A stretch of 64,000 nucleotides of DNA from an uncultured Subdoligranulum sp. (GCA_900545545.1 UQZO01000002.1:62001-126000); one strand, 5' to 3'; shown: positions 44,261 through 52,998, numbered from the stretch's first letter. Notes: a model not told the origin generated them from the letters alone. A program made the numbers and translations.

Positions 44261-44899
44261 ATGGCAAAAGCCTTGTGGTTCCTGCTGAAACCGGCCCTGC
44301 TGATGGTGGGGACGCTGACACTGTTTTATCCCGTGCTGGTGCTGCTCTGCCTGGTCACCGGCTGGAACAATTTTATCTTTACCTATGTGCAGGGATTTTT
44401 TATGCTGTTTGACATTATCATCGGCATCTGCGCCGCCCAGGCCGCCAGCGCCTATGCCCCGCTGGCGCTGAGTTTCGGCGTGACCCGCCGTTCGCTGCGC
44501 AGGGCGATGGCAGCCTTCTTTGTACTGCTGCCGCTGCTTTGCCTGGTGCTGGATTATCTCTGCAACAGCATTACGGCCCGGCTGTTTTACGCAGAAGTCA
44601 ACCCCATCTTTGTAAGCCTTGCTCAATATCCCCTGCAGGGGCTGGGGCTCAAGCTGATTCTTTGCGGGACCATGCTGTGGATGGGTACGATGGATTTTGC
44701 CACCCTGCCCATCTGGAAACGGGTACTGGTCATCGTGGTGCTTTGCGTGGCTTACCTACAGATTGCTGTATTTATGCTGCTGGGCAGCTTTCTTTCCCAC
44801 ACGCTGAGCCTGTACAGCCTGGTACTCATTCTGCTGAGCCTGCCGTTTGCCGGGCTTGCCCTGCACGGGATGCGTAACCTGGCCATTACCCAGGTATAA
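44261..44899 (+). CDS. ABC-2-like membrane subunit
   Basis: This 212-residue protein has six predicted membrane segments and little extramembrane sequence. SFGVTRRSLRRAM is the kind of cytosolic coupling segment found in ABC-2 permeases of GntR-regulated operons. The ATG follows the ATPase stop by one base, so translation is coupled. It probably pairs with the next protein as a heterodimeric membrane domain. Confidence 0.7.
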   Translation: MAKALWFLLKPALLMVGTLTLFYPVLVLLCLVTGWNNFIFTYVQGFFMLFDIIIGICAAQAASAYAPLALSFGVTRRSLRRAMAAFFVLLPLLCLVLDYLCNSITARLFYAEVNPIFVSLAQYPLQGLGLKLILCGTMLWMGTMDFATLPIWKRVLVIVVLCVAYLQIAVFMLLGSFLSHTLSLYSLVLILLSLPFAGLALHGMRNLAITQV

Positions 44900-44912
44900 A
44901 GGAGGGAGCCGT

Positions 44913-45575
44913 ATGAATCGAACGATACGTGCCGTGCTGCACTATACCGTAGAGGACCTGAAATGGGTCCTGGTTGTTACGCTGATTCTGGGGCTGTTCG
45001 GCGAAGGGCTGGGCCTGGCGGCAACACTGCTGGATGAGCCGGAAGACGCCGGCAAAATGGTAGTGGGGACGATGCTGGCCCTCTCCTTTCTCATCAGCAT
45101 GATTCTGTCCATCGTGTATCTGGCCAACCAGTTCACCATGTTTTTGAGTTTTTCCGCCACGCGGCGGGGGCTTACCGCTGGAATCCTGCTCCACGGGCTG
45201 CGGATCAGCGTATTGCAGACGGCCATTGCCCTGGTGTGGGGGACAGCGGACGCCCTGGTGCGCCGCGCCCTGACCGGCAGCTATCCCCTGCCCTGGGAAT
45301 GGATTCCCTGGGTGATCTGGCCGCTGGCGCTGCTGCTGCCGGTATGGATCGGACTGCTATTGGGCGGACTGCTCCAGCGCTTTGGCGCCAAGGGGTTCTG
45401 GTGTGCCTACGCTGTATTCATGATCGGCACCACCAGCCTCAGCCAGTGGCTGGATGCGGCAGTGGATTTCTTGCGCCCTGTTCCCTGGCAGGCCCCGGCG
45501 GCCGCTGCGGTTGTGGTTATTGCCGGGTTGGCTGCCTTGAGCCTGCGCTGGATGCAGCGGGCTATCGTCAAATAA
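44913..45575 (+). CDS. ABC-2-like membrane subunit
   Basis: This 220-residue protein has six predicted membrane segments. FTMFLSFSATRRGLTAGILLHGLRI resembles the coupling segment SFGVTRRSL of the preceding protein, which suggests the two are distant paralogues. AAAGGAGGGAG precedes the ATG. It is the last gene of the GntR-ABC operon. Confidence 0.7.
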   Translation: MNRTIRAVLHYTVEDLKWVLVVTLILGLFGEGLGLAATLLDEPEDAGKMVVGTMLALSFLISMILSIVYLANQFTMFLSFSATRRGLTAGILLHGLRISVLQTAIALVWGTADALVRRALTGSYPLPWEWIPWVIWPLALLLPVWIGLLLGGLLQRFGAKGFWCAYAVFMIGTTSLSQWLDAAVDFLRPVPWQAPAAAAVVVIAGLAALSLRWMQRAIVK

Positions 45576-45594
45576 ACTCACCCCATAGTATGGC

Positions 45595-45640
45595 AAAAGC
45601 AACACGCCGGTGCGGAAAATTCCGCACCGGCGTGTTTTTT
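45595..45640. terminator. bidirectional terminator
   Basis: AACACGCCGGTGCGGAA pairs with TTCCGCACCGGCGTGTT, followed by further T. It separates convergent operons. Confidence 0.85.
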
Positions 45641-45650
45641 CATGGGTATA

Positions 45651-46367
45651 TTACTTTTTGCTGTAATCCCGGGCGCCGTAGATGGCCGTGCCCACCCGGA
45701 CGATGGTCGCGCCCTCAGCAATGGCCATAGCGTAGTCATGGCTCATGCCCATGGAGAGAATATCCATCTGCGCGTTCTCATAGCCACGGGCTGCAGCCGC
45801 CGCCAACAGTTCCCGCATCTGGGCAAAAAAGCGGCGGGTCTGGTCGTCGTCGGCGGGGGGAATGGCCATCAGGCCGCGAACTTTCAGGTGTTCCTTGGCG
45901 GCAGCGGCATCCAGCAGCGGCCAGAGGTCGTCGGCTCCCACACCGCTCTTGCTCTCCTCTGCACCGATGTTGATCTCGATGAGGATTTCCTGGGTAAGAT
46001 TCAGCCGGGCAGCCGCCGCGTCGATCTTGTCCAGCAGGCGGGTGCTGTCCACACTCTGGATCAGCGCCGCGCGGCCCACCACCTTGTTGACCTTGTTGGT
46101 CTGCAGATGACCGATGAAATGCCCCGGTTTGCCGTTGTAGGCCCCGGCATCGGTCTTTTCCACCAGTTCCTGCACATGGTTTTCCCCGAAAAGATCGATG
46201 GGCAGGTCGGCGCTGTAGCGCACCTCCTCCACCGTGCGGGTCTTGCAGGCGGCGCAGAGCTTTATTTCCGCCGGGTCACGACCGGCGCTGCGAGCTGCCG
46301 CGGCCATTGTTTCCCGGATCTGGGCCACCGCTTCGGCCATCTGCTGTTTCTGTGCTTCGGGAATCAT
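45651..46367 (-). CDS. PLP homeostasis protein, YggS/PLPBP family
   Basis: This 238-residue TIM-barrel PLP-binding protein keeps free pyridoxal phosphate in balance. The PLP Lys is in LCAACKT (near residue 42), with HFIGHLQTNK, SMGMSHDY and VRVGTAIYG as other family blocks. It has no known catalytic activity. Its start overlaps the upstream UPF0340 gene by four bases (ATGA). Confidence 0.9.
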   Translation of the reverse strand: MIPEAQKQQMAEAVAQIRETMAAAARSAGRDPAEIKLCAACKTRTVEEVRYSADLPIDLFGENHVQELVEKTDAGAYNGKPGHFIGHLQTNKVNKVVGRAALIQSVDSTRLLDKIDAAAARLNLTQEILIEINIGAEESKSGVGADDLWPLLDAAAAKEHLKVRGLMAIPPADDDQTRRFFAQMRELLAAAAARGYENAQMDILSMGMSHDYAMAIAEGATIVRVGTAIYGARDYSKK

Positions 46368-46921
46368 CGTGTTTCCTCCTCACTGTAGACAGCGCGGGCA
46401 CCGCCGATGAACGGCGGGCGGGTGCGCGCGCAGAGCAGGATGGCCTGCCCGATATGGTCCAGGCTCAGGCGCACCGGCACCGCCACCCGACGCAGGTGCA
46501 TACCGATGAGGGTGCCGCCGATATCCATGCCCGCGGCTGCGCGGATTTCTTCCACCAGAACGGGGTCTTTGAAAGTATGCCAGCAGTTGGTGGCCCAGCT
46601 GCCGCCCGCATGGGGCTGCGGGATGGCCGCCACGATCTGGTAGCCGTAGGCCTTGGCCGCCTCCCGTTCCAGCACAATGGCACGGTTGAGATGCTCACAG
46701 CACTGGGCGGCCAGATAGATGCCGCGCTCCTGCAGCGGCGGCAGAGCGCCCGCCAAAACCGCGGCGGCGGCCTCCATACTGGAGTGGTGGCCGATACGGC
46801 CGCCGGTAATCTCGCTGCTGGAGCAGCCTACCACAAAAATATCGCCTTTTTCCAGGTGTGCCGCCGCCAGCAGTTCCTCTGTGGCCTGGCGGGCCTGGGC
46901 AGTCAGTTCCGAAAGTTCCAT
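46364..46921 (-). CDS. UPF0340 (YwlG/TIGR01440) family protein
   Basis: This 185-residue protein of unknown function matches the YwlG family. Landmarks are VVGCSSSEITGGRIGHHSS, AAQCCEHLNRAIVLE, and PHAGGSWAT with a central Cys pair. It is found throughout Firmicutes. Translation is coupled to the YggS-type gene. No active site has been assigned in the family that I can cite with confidence. Confidence 0.85.
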   Translation of the reverse strand: MELSELTAQARQATEELLAAAHLEKGDIFVVGCSSSEITGGRIGHHSSMEAAAAVLAGALPPLQERGIYLAAQCCEHLNRAIVLEREAAKAYGYQIVAAIPQPHAGGSWATNCWHTFKDPVLVEEIRAAAGMDIGGTLIGMHLRRVAVPVRLSLDHIGQAILLCARTRPPFIGGARAVYSEEETR

Positions 46922-46957
46922 CTCTGTACCCCCTTACAATACTTGATGAACCGCCGT

Positions 46958-48457
46958 TCAGTTCTCCTGCGGCAGGCAGGTCACACCGCGCAGCGTCACA
47001 TCGCTGCAATACTGCAGCGGCAGGCGCGGTGCCTTGGCGGTAATGGTCAGGCCGTCAAAGTTCACATCCCGCAGGGCATAGGCCGGGCCTTCAAAGCCCG
47101 CCAGCTCCACCGGGGCTACATCCTTCCACTCCCGCTTGCTGTTCAGCGCACGGCCGGTGAGCGTCAGGCCCGCAAAGGTGAAATGCTCAAACACCGGCGG
47201 GGTGTCGGCGGCCTCGCCGTCATCGTTGTAGGGCACCGAGTGGATCATCACCCGCGGTGCCTTGCAGTCCCGCACGGTCACGCCGCGCACATAGCCGCCC
47301 CGTTTGGCCGTGCCCTTGATCTCGATGCCGGAGAAGGAATGTTCCAGATCGCAGTCCCAGATCTGCACATCCTCCACACCACCGGACATCTCGCTGCCTA
47401 CGCAGATGCCATAACCGCAGGCGCTGCGGCAGTCAAATACATAGATGTGGGCGCTGGGCCGGGCAATGGCGCTGCCTTCGGCATTTTTGCCGCTCTTGAT
47501 GGCCACCGAATCGTCGCCGGTGAAGAACTCGCTGGCAAACAGCGTGCAGTTGGTGCTGGAATCGGGGTCCCAGCCGTCGCCGTTGCGCACAGCTTCCGAG
47601 TGGAAGGTGCAGTGATCGGTGACGATGTTGTCGGAATAGATCATGTGCACAGTCCAGGAAGCGCTGTCTTTCAGCGTCAGGCCGCTGATCCAGACATTCT
47701 GGCAGTTGCTGATGTTGATCAGCCGCGGGCGCACCCGACCGGGAATGGTATCCTCATCATCGCAGCTGGCAACGAGGTCGGCGTTTTCCGCAAGGTAATC
47801 CTTGAGATGCTCCCGCTCATCGGCAATGATCTTGTCGGCCAGGGCCTTGCCGCCGCTGGCGATGGTGCCCTTGCCCCGGATGACCACATTGAAACAGTTG
47901 TAGCCCTCCTCATGGTCCATCTTGCCCAGGTTGAGCAGGCTGGAATAGCAGCGCATCTCGGCACCCTCAAAGCGGCTGGGGATGCGGGGCTGGTAATCCA
48001 CGATCTCGGCAGTACCCTGCAGCACGGCGCCCTCGTCCAGATAGAGCTCCATATCGCTGTGCAGGCGCAGCGCGCCGGTCAGGTAGGTGCCCGCCGGCAG
48101 ATAGACAGAACCCCCGGGGCCGCAGGCATCAATGGCCCGCTGCAAAGCGGCGGTGTTCTTGGTCACGCCGTCGCCCTTGGCCCAATAGGGCGCTTCGGTC
48201 ACGTTGATGCGCTGGCGTTCGGCGCCGGTGCGCAGCATACAGGCGCCCACCGGCTGGTTTTCAAACACCACGTCCACCCGGTATTCGGTCTGGGGTTCCA
48301 GATTTTCCAGGGTAAAATGGGTACGGTCGGTGGTACCGGCCGGTTCGTTGTTGAGGTAAACGGTATATTCCGCCTGCGCGCCGGCAGCGGCAGGCTTATC
48401 CCAGTACAGCACGGCATGGTGCGCCGTGCAGCGGGCAAACAGATGACTTTCAAACAT
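46958..48457 (-). CDS. GH28 polygalacturonase-family glycoside hydrolase
   Basis: This 499-residue protein has an N-terminal fibronectin III-like domain (about 8-85) and a right-handed beta-helix of family GH28. Catalytic Asp positions are visible in GDGWDPDSSTN and TGDDSVAIKSG. The usual GHG loop reads CGYGICVGSEMSGG and the RIK motif reads IEIKG, so the loops depart from fungal enzymes. No signal peptide is seen, which points to cytosolic action on imported galacturonides. It has no transporter beside it. Confidence 0.85.
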   Translation of the reverse strand: MFESHLFARCTAHHAVLYWDKPAAAGAQAEYTVYLNNEPAGTTDRTHFTLENLEPQTEYRVDVVFENQPVGACMLRTGAERQRINVTEAPYWAKGDGVTKNTAALQRAIDACGPGGSVYLPAGTYLTGALRLHSDMELYLDEGAVLQGTAEIVDYQPRIPSRFEGAEMRCYSSLLNLGKMDHEEGYNCFNVVIRGKGTIASGGKALADKIIADEREHLKDYLAENADLVASCDDEDTIPGRVRPRLINISNCQNVWISGLTLKDSASWTVHMIYSDNIVTDHCTFHSEAVRNGDGWDPDSSTNCTLFASEFFTGDDSVAIKSGKNAEGSAIARPSAHIYVFDCRSACGYGICVGSEMSGGVEDVQIWDCDLEHSFSGIEIKGTAKRGGYVRGVTVRDCKAPRVMIHSVPYNDDGEAADTPPVFEHFTFAGLTLTGRALNSKREWKDVAPVELAGFEGPAYALRDVNFDGLTITAKAPRLPLQYCSDVTLRGVTCLPQEN

Positions 48458-48573
48458 TTCGGCATTCCCCTTCTGTGTCGGTCCGTAGTTGTACTTCTCG
48501 ATACAGTGTTATTGTACCACACAAAGGCCTGTGCGGAAAGACGGAAAAATCGCCAACATTTCCAGCGTTCGTT

Positions 48574-49146
48574 TCACTGGTTTTGGCAGGGCGGTTCCTG
48601 CAGAAAACAGCCTTCCTCGTGGCTCCACAGCACCCCCACCGCCTGCAGGTAGGCATACACGATGGTGGAGCCCACAAACTTCATGCCGCGGCGGCGCAGA
48701 TCGGCCGAGATCGCATCGGACAGTGGCGAGGTGGCTTTGCCCCGCTCACAGGTCGTTTTGCCGCCGGTCCACTGCCAGAGGTAGGCGTCAAAACTGCCGT
48801 ATTCCCGCCGGATGGCCGCAAAGGCCCTGGCGTTTTCCACCGCCGCGGCAATCTTACGTTTGTTGCGGATGATGGACGCATCCTGTGCCAGAGCCGCGCA
48901 TTTGTCCGCGTCGTAGGCCGCTACCTTTTCCCAGTCAAAATCATCAAAGGCACGGCGGAAAGCCTCTCGCTTGTTGAGCACACACTCCCAGGAGAGTCCT
49001 GCCTGGAAGCCTTCCAGAATGAGCATCTCAAAGAGCTGCCGGTCATCGTGCACCGGCACGCCCCACTCACAGTCGTGGTAATGCAGGTAGCGGGGATTTT
49101 CGGGGTTGGCCCAGCGGCAGCGCGGGCGGCCGTCTTTCCATTCCAT
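48574..49146 (-). CDS. tag: DNA-3-methyladenine glycosylase I
   Basis: This 190-residue enzyme removes 3-methyladenine from alkylated DNA. Family blocks are CRWANPENPRYLHYHDCEWGVP, FEMLILEGFQAGLSWECVLNKREAFRRAFDDF and FVGSTIVYAYLQAVG. Cys and His residues near both ends fit the Tag zinc site. The start with AAAGGAG is used; a GTG/ATG nine codons upstream lacks a site. Confidence 0.93.
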   Translation of the reverse strand: MEWKDGRPRCRWANPENPRYLHYHDCEWGVPVHDDRQLFEMLILEGFQAGLSWECVLNKREAFRRAFDDFDWEKVAAYDADKCAALAQDASIIRNKRKIAAAVENARAFAAIRREYGSFDAYLWQWTGGKTTCERGKATSPLSDAISADLRRRGMKFVGSTIVYAYLQAVGVLWSHEEGCFLQEPPCQNQ

Positions 49147-49170
49147 AGGCTGGCTCCTTTCACGGTATGG

Positions 49171-49201
49171 CAAAACCGCCCGCCGGGAAGGGGCGGGCGG
49201 T
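49171..49201 (-). terminator. terminator of the NdpA-like gene
   Basis: Minus-strand ACCGCCCGCC, seven-base loop, GGCGGGCGGT, TTTG, just past the stop codon. Confidence 0.75.
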
Positions 49202-49207
49202 ACTTTC

Positions 49208-50212
49208 TCAGACCAGAACGTCCTTGATCAGCAGGCTGAGCCCGCCGGTGGCCGAGTGGATGAATTCCACCGCATCATCGGAATTGCAGAGTTCCGCCGG
49301 GATCTTGATCTCGATGCCGGATTCCGTCTTGAAGCTGCGGCTTTCCAGCTTTTTGATGCGCGCCGGGCTGACCGTGACACGGTCGTTTTCCTGCACGCCG
49401 GTCTCGGCCAGGGCGGCCTCAAACTTGGGCGCCGCCAGCGGATAGCTTTCCCGCATACGGGTGCGCACATCTTCCACCGAGATGGTGTTGTCCACCGCCT
49501 GGTTGCGCACCATCAGTTCCACGGCGGTCTCAGTGCCGCCGTCGAAGGGCGGCACATCGTCCAGTTCTTCCGGTTCGGGGTAGGCTTCCTTTACCGCCGC
49601 CACCGCCGTTTCACAGACGGCTTTGAGCTTGGCCTTTTCCTGCATGGCCTCGGTGCAGCCAAAGACGCGGGTGGAGAGGTAGAAGTCCTTCTTTTCATCC
49701 AGGTTGAACTTTTTCTCGATCAGGCGCACGGTGCCGTTGGCACGGTCGATGAGGGCTGCCTCGTCGGCCTTGGGGGTGCCGGGCAGCAGAGTGCGCTGGG
49801 GCACCATGCTGCTGAACCGGCCGTTGCCCATCGTCTCGGTGTGATGGGTGTAGCCGGGGCGGTAGTTGAGTTTGAGCACACCGTAGAACGGCACGCCGTC
49901 CCCGGCGAAATCCACCACCGCCAGATCCCCCGCCGGGATGGCCGGGTACTGCAGCATCTGCTCAAAGATAACCCCCGCAATACGGCGGGAGAGATCCACA
50001 AAGTCCTGGTTCTGGGCCATCTCCTGGGCAAAGGCGGAATCCGGCAGAAAACGGCAGTTCTTGACCTCGTCGCTGACAAAGGCCTTTTCCAGAATGACGG
50101 AAAAATATTCGAACAGATCGGCATCCAGATCCATGGGCCGGTCGGAAAGCAGCGGTTCCGAGGCGCCGGGGTCCAGCAGATGCAGAATGACCTGATTGAT
50201 CTTGACTTCCAT
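49208..50212 (-). CDS. nucleoid-associated protein NdpA/YejK-like
   Basis: This 334-residue soluble protein matches the 37-kDa nucleoid-associated protein family. The N-terminal MEVKINQVILHLLDP, the central VDFAGDGVPFYGVLKLNYRPGYTHH and the final SGIEIKIPAELCN are family-like. Members bind DNA or sit at the nucleoid in E. coli; the Firmicute role is unclear. The 25-codon upstream extension is rejected because AAAGGAG precedes this ATG. An extended -10 TGGTATACT lies upstream on the minus strand, without a clear -35. Confidence 0.75.
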   Translation of the reverse strand: MEVKINQVILHLLDPGASEPLLSDRPMDLDADLFEYFSVILEKAFVSDEVKNCRFLPDSAFAQEMAQNQDFVDLSRRIAGVIFEQMLQYPAIPAGDLAVVDFAGDGVPFYGVLKLNYRPGYTHHTETMGNGRFSSMVPQRTLLPGTPKADEAALIDRANGTVRLIEKKFNLDEKKDFYLSTRVFGCTEAMQEKAKLKAVCETAVAAVKEAYPEPEELDDVPPFDGGTETAVELMVRNQAVDNTISVEDVRTRMRESYPLAAPKFEAALAETGVQENDRVTVSPARIKKLESRSFKTESGIEIKIPAELCNSDDAVEFIHSATGGLSLLIKDVLV

Positions 50213-50321
50213 GGTTGGCAAGGCTCCTTTGGAATAAAGTTGAAAGATAAGTATACCACAATTTGGTGCGTTTGGGTAGCGCCGCACCGGGGCAAGCTAG
50301 CCCTGAAAGGAGGGATTTTCT

Positions 50322-50537
50322 GTGAAAAGACCACTGAATCCCGAAGGCAAAAAGGACCTTTTGCAGCGCACGGCTCCCAGCCGCCAGAAGCAGGCCAAAG
50401 AATACCTGAACGGCCAGGTGCCCGGGGTGATGCAGCACTACGCTCCCGACGCCGTGGCCGACCCGGACAAGGGCTGGGTGGAAAGTGATGAAACCGTGCA
50501 CCGGCTGGCCCGCTGGCGCGAGGAAGCCCCCTATTGA
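50322..50537 (+). CDS. small hydrophilic protein, unknown
   Basis: This 71-residue protein has GTG as start, directly behind a strong GAAAGGAGGG site. It is rich in Lys, Arg, Glu and Asp, with no membrane segment or Cys. I recognise no family. Codon use is like its neighbours, and the ribosome site makes it a credible gene. It stands alone between ndpA and the thioesterase gene. Confidence 0.6.
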   Translation: MKRPLNPEGKKDLLQRTAPSRQKQAKEYLNGQVPGVMQHYAPDAVADPDKGWVESDETVHRLARWREEAPY

Positions 50538-50583
50538 GAATAAGCCAACAACGGCCCCGCTGTGTATGCGGGGCTGTTCCGGT

Positions 50584-50976
50584 TCAGTCGGCGTTGAGCT
50601 TGGCAGACGCCTTATGGGTAAAGCGGTCGTTATCCACGATGTACCGCTCGTGGGTGGCGTGGGCCACCTCGCTGACATCGTCGTACACCCGCGCCGTAAA
50701 GGTCAGGCGGCGGTCCGCCACCGCCGTGAGCTCACAGTCGCAATAAACCACCATGCCGATGGGCGTGGGCGCCGTATGGGCCAGCGAAAGGCTGGTTCCC
50801 ACCGTGCCGGTACCCAGGTCCAGCTCCCCGGCAACCGACTTCCAGCAGGCCTTTTCAATCAGGGCCGCCACCGCAGGGGTGGCCAGCACCGGCAGTTCCC
50901 CGCTGCCCAGCGCCTTGGCGGTATTTTCGGTGGTAACACGCAGCGCCGCGTGCCCCTTGATTCCCGGTTCCAACAT
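50584..50976 (-). CDS. hot-dog fold thioesterase (FlK-like)
   Basis: This 130-residue protein resembles the fluoroacetyl-CoA thioesterase (FlK)-like group of hot-dog enzymes. Supporting stretches are LATPAVAALIEKACWKSV, a GTSLSLAHTAPTPIGMVV strand-turn, and the C-terminal HERYIVD. It would hydrolyse a small acyl-CoA, substrate unknown. The ATG 30 bases upstream is rejected because it lies at the predicted transcript start. Confidence 0.8.
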   Translation of the reverse strand: MLEPGIKGHAALRVTTENTAKALGSGELPVLATPAVAALIEKACWKSVAGELDLGTGTVGTSLSLAHTAPTPIGMVVYCDCELTAVADRRLTFTARVYDDVSEVAHATHERYIVDNDRFTHKASAKLNAD

Positions 50977-51015
50977 CTGTATGATCCCCTTTTTCGGTTT
51001 TTTCATTTAAAATGT

Positions 51016-51044
51016 ATTATACCGGGCCGGGGCGCTGATTGCAA
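51016..51044 (-). promoter_or_regulatory. promoter of the thioesterase gene
   Basis: Minus-strand TTGCAA, 17-base spacer, TATAAT. Confidence 0.75.
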
Positions 51045-51069
51045 GATACCGCCTTTTTCGCCCACAGCC

Positions 51070-51098
51070 TTGCGTTTTGCCGCCAAACCCGCTATACT
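51070..51098 (+). promoter_or_regulatory. promoter of the uracil permease gene
   Basis: TTGCGT, 17-base spacer, TATACT. The predicted start near 51105 precedes the leader terminator by only a few bases. Confidence 0.7.
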
Positions 51099-51110
51099 GG
51101 GTTCGTAAGC

Positions 51111-51143
51111 GAGGAAGCGACCGTTGGGTCGGCTTCCTTTTTT
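51111..51143 (+). terminator. leader terminator/attenuator before uraA
   Basis: AGGAAGC-GACC, GTTG loop, GGTC-GGCTTCCT with one bulged G, followed by six T. It lies between the promoter and the permease start, so it can only act as an attenuator of uraA. Confidence 0.65.
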
Positions 51144-51177
51144 GCGGCAGGACAACTGAATAAACAGGGGGACGATC

Positions 51178-52509
51178 ATGAGCGAAAAAACGATCGATTA
51201 TTCCAAGGGCATTTACAATGCCCGCGAACTGGGCACACCCAAGCTGCTGATTCTGGGTGCGCAGCACATGTTTGCCATGTTCGGCGCCACCGTGCTGGTG
51301 CCGCTACTGACCGGGCTGAGCGTCAGCACCACGCTGCTGTGCGCCGGTTTGGGCACGCTGCTGTTCCACTTTTTGTGCAAGGGCAAGGTACCCGCATTCC
51401 TGGGTTCCAGCTTTGCCTATCTGGGCGGCTTTACCATCGTGAGCAACAACGGCGCCAACCCCGAGAACCTTCCCTACGCCTGTGCGGCCGTGGCGTTTTC
51501 CGGCCTGGTGTATGTGCTGTTCAGCTTCCTCATCTCGGCGTTCGGTATCCGCCGCATGATGAAGTTCTTCCCGCCGGTGGTCACGGGTCCCATCATCATC
51601 GCCATCGGCCTGATCCTGGCTCCCAGCGCCATCAGCAACTGCCAGAGCAACTGGCTGCTGGCCTTTGTAGCGCTGGCCACCGTCATCATCTGCAACATCT
51701 GGGGCAAGGGCATGGTCAAGATCCTGCCCATCCTCATCGGCGTATTGGTCTCCTATGCGGTGGCTCTCGTCACCGGCGCCGTGGACTTTGCGGCCATTTT
51801 CTCGGCGGACTGGTTCGGCATTCCGCTGCATAAGGACTCCATGGGTCTGTTCGCCATCGACGGCAGTGAGACTTTCATCAGCGCGCTGTTCACCATCGTG
51901 CCCATCGCCCTGGCTACCATGATGGAACACATCGGCGACGTGGCAGCCATCAGCGCCACCACCGGCAAGAACTACATCCGTGACCCGGGCCTGAACCGCA
52001 CCCTGCTGGGCGACGGCCTGGCCACCACCATGGCCGGTTTGCTGGGCGGCCCCGCCAACACCACCTACGGCGAAAACACCGGCGTGCTGGCCCTGACCAA
52101 GATCTACGATCCCCTGGTCATCCGCATTGCCGCCGTCTTTGCCCTGATCCTGAGCTTCTGCCCCAAGTTTGAGGCCATCATCAACACCATCCCCACCGGC
52201 ATCGTGGGCGGCATCAGCTTTGTGCTCTACGGCATGATCTCCGCCATCGGCGTGCGCAACGTTGTGGAAAACAAGGTGGACTTCACCAACTCCCGCAACC
52301 TCATCATCGCCGCCGTCATTCTGGTCTGTGCCCTGGGCTTCAACTCGGTGGGCGGCATCACCTTCGTGGTTGCCGGTCTGACCATCAACCTGTCCGGTCT
52401 GGCCATTGCCGCCATCGCGGGCATCCTGCTCAACGCCATTCTGCCCGGCAACGACTATGAGTTCGACGAGGGCACCAACGACGGCGAGGGCGCCAGCCTG
52501 CGCGTCTGA
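51178..52509 (+). CDS. uraA: uracil/xanthine permease family transporter (UraA/PyrP)
   Basis: This 443-residue NCS2 transporter has about 14 membrane segments. GAQHMFAMFGATVLVPLLTGL in helix 1, GSSFAYLGGF, MMEHIGDVAAIS (Glu in helix 8) and GLLGGPANTTYGENTGVLALTK (helix 10) are the family's substrate-binding segments and fit uracil specificity. It imports uracil with protons. GGGGGA precedes the ATG. The leader hairpin suggests control by pyrimidine or translation status. Confidence 0.92.
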   Translation: MSEKTIDYSKGIYNARELGTPKLLILGAQHMFAMFGATVLVPLLTGLSVSTTLLCAGLGTLLFHFLCKGKVPAFLGSSFAYLGGFTIVSNNGANPENLPYACAAVAFSGLVYVLFSFLISAFGIRRMMKFFPPVVTGPIIIAIGLILAPSAISNCQSNWLLAFVALATVIICNIWGKGMVKILPILIGVLVSYAVALVTGAVDFAAIFSADWFGIPLHKDSMGLFAIDGSETFISALFTIVPIALATMMEHIGDVAAISATTGKNYIRDPGLNRTLLGDGLATTMAGLLGGPANTTYGENTGVLALTKIYDPLVIRIAAVFALILSFCPKFEAIINTIPTGIVGGISFVLYGMISAIGVRNVVENKVDFTNSRNLIIAAVILVCALGFNSVGGITFVVAGLTINLSGLAIAAIAGILLNAILPGNDYEFDEGTNDGEGASLRV

Positions 52510-52536
52510 TTTCACTGAAACAAGGAGGGCCGGCCT

Positions 52537-52887
52537 ATGACCGCCGCGGATTTCACCAACCTGCATCTGCAATATAAATCGGAACAGGCCGAAGGCGAAG
52601 TGCCCGCCACCATCGAGCACGATTTTGCCGACGGACGGATGGTGGATCACTACTATGTGACCCCTTCCCCCGCCTTCTGGGCCGATGAGGGCATCCAGGG
52701 GCTGGGCAGCGTTTCGGGCATTCTGTTTTTGCAGCAGCCCGACGGTGCCCCCTGGAAAATCCTGGTCCATGAACCGGCCATGATCAAAGAAGTGATTTTT
52801 GAAATGCCGGATGCAGAGTTCCGCCAGATGCTGCAGGCAAGCGGCGTGATCCTGCCCGGCGAGCCCGGCTTTGTGCCGCCCCAATAA
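52537..52887 (+). CDS. hypothetical protein downstream of uraA
   Basis: This 116-residue soluble, acidic protein has no recognised domain. It contains IEHDFADGRMVDHYYVTP and a hydrophobic core around GSVSGILFLQQPDGAPWKILVHEP. It begins 27 bases after uraA with AAGGAGGG, and ends before a terminator, so it is co-transcribed with the permease. Function unknown. Confidence 0.7.
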   Translation: MTAADFTNLHLQYKSEQAEGEVPATIEHDFADGRMVDHYYVTPSPAFWADEGIQGLGSVSGILFLQQPDGAPWKILVHEPAMIKEVIFEMPDAEFRQMLQASGVILPGEPGFVPPQ

Positions 52888-52898
52888 CCCATCGCACT

Positions 52899-52927
52899 TT
52901 CCCCGCAGAAATGCGGGGATTTTTTTA
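52899..52927 (+). terminator. terminator of the uraA operon
   Basis: CCCCGCA, GAAA tetraloop, TGCGGGG, then ATTTTTTT. Confidence 0.85.
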
Positions 52928-52936
52928 TTTTCCGTC

Positions 52937-52984
52937 TTGACAGGGCACCGCATCGGGTGTATCATATGAACAAATAATCATATG
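52937..52984 (+). promoter_or_regulatory. promoter and ArsR/SmtB-type operator
   Basis: TTGACA (52937-52942), 17-base spacer, TATCAT (52960-52965). A perfect inverted repeat CATATGA-N8-TCATATG (52963-52984) overlaps the -10 and transcript start, as expected for SmtB/CadC-type repression. Confidence 0.8.
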
Positions 52985-52998
52985 AAAGGATGTTCTCT

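Noticed and set aside
51100..51145. Purine riboswitch or PyrR site before uraA
   Set aside because: The leader is too short and the conserved loops of those elements are absent. Only a terminator hairpin is visible.
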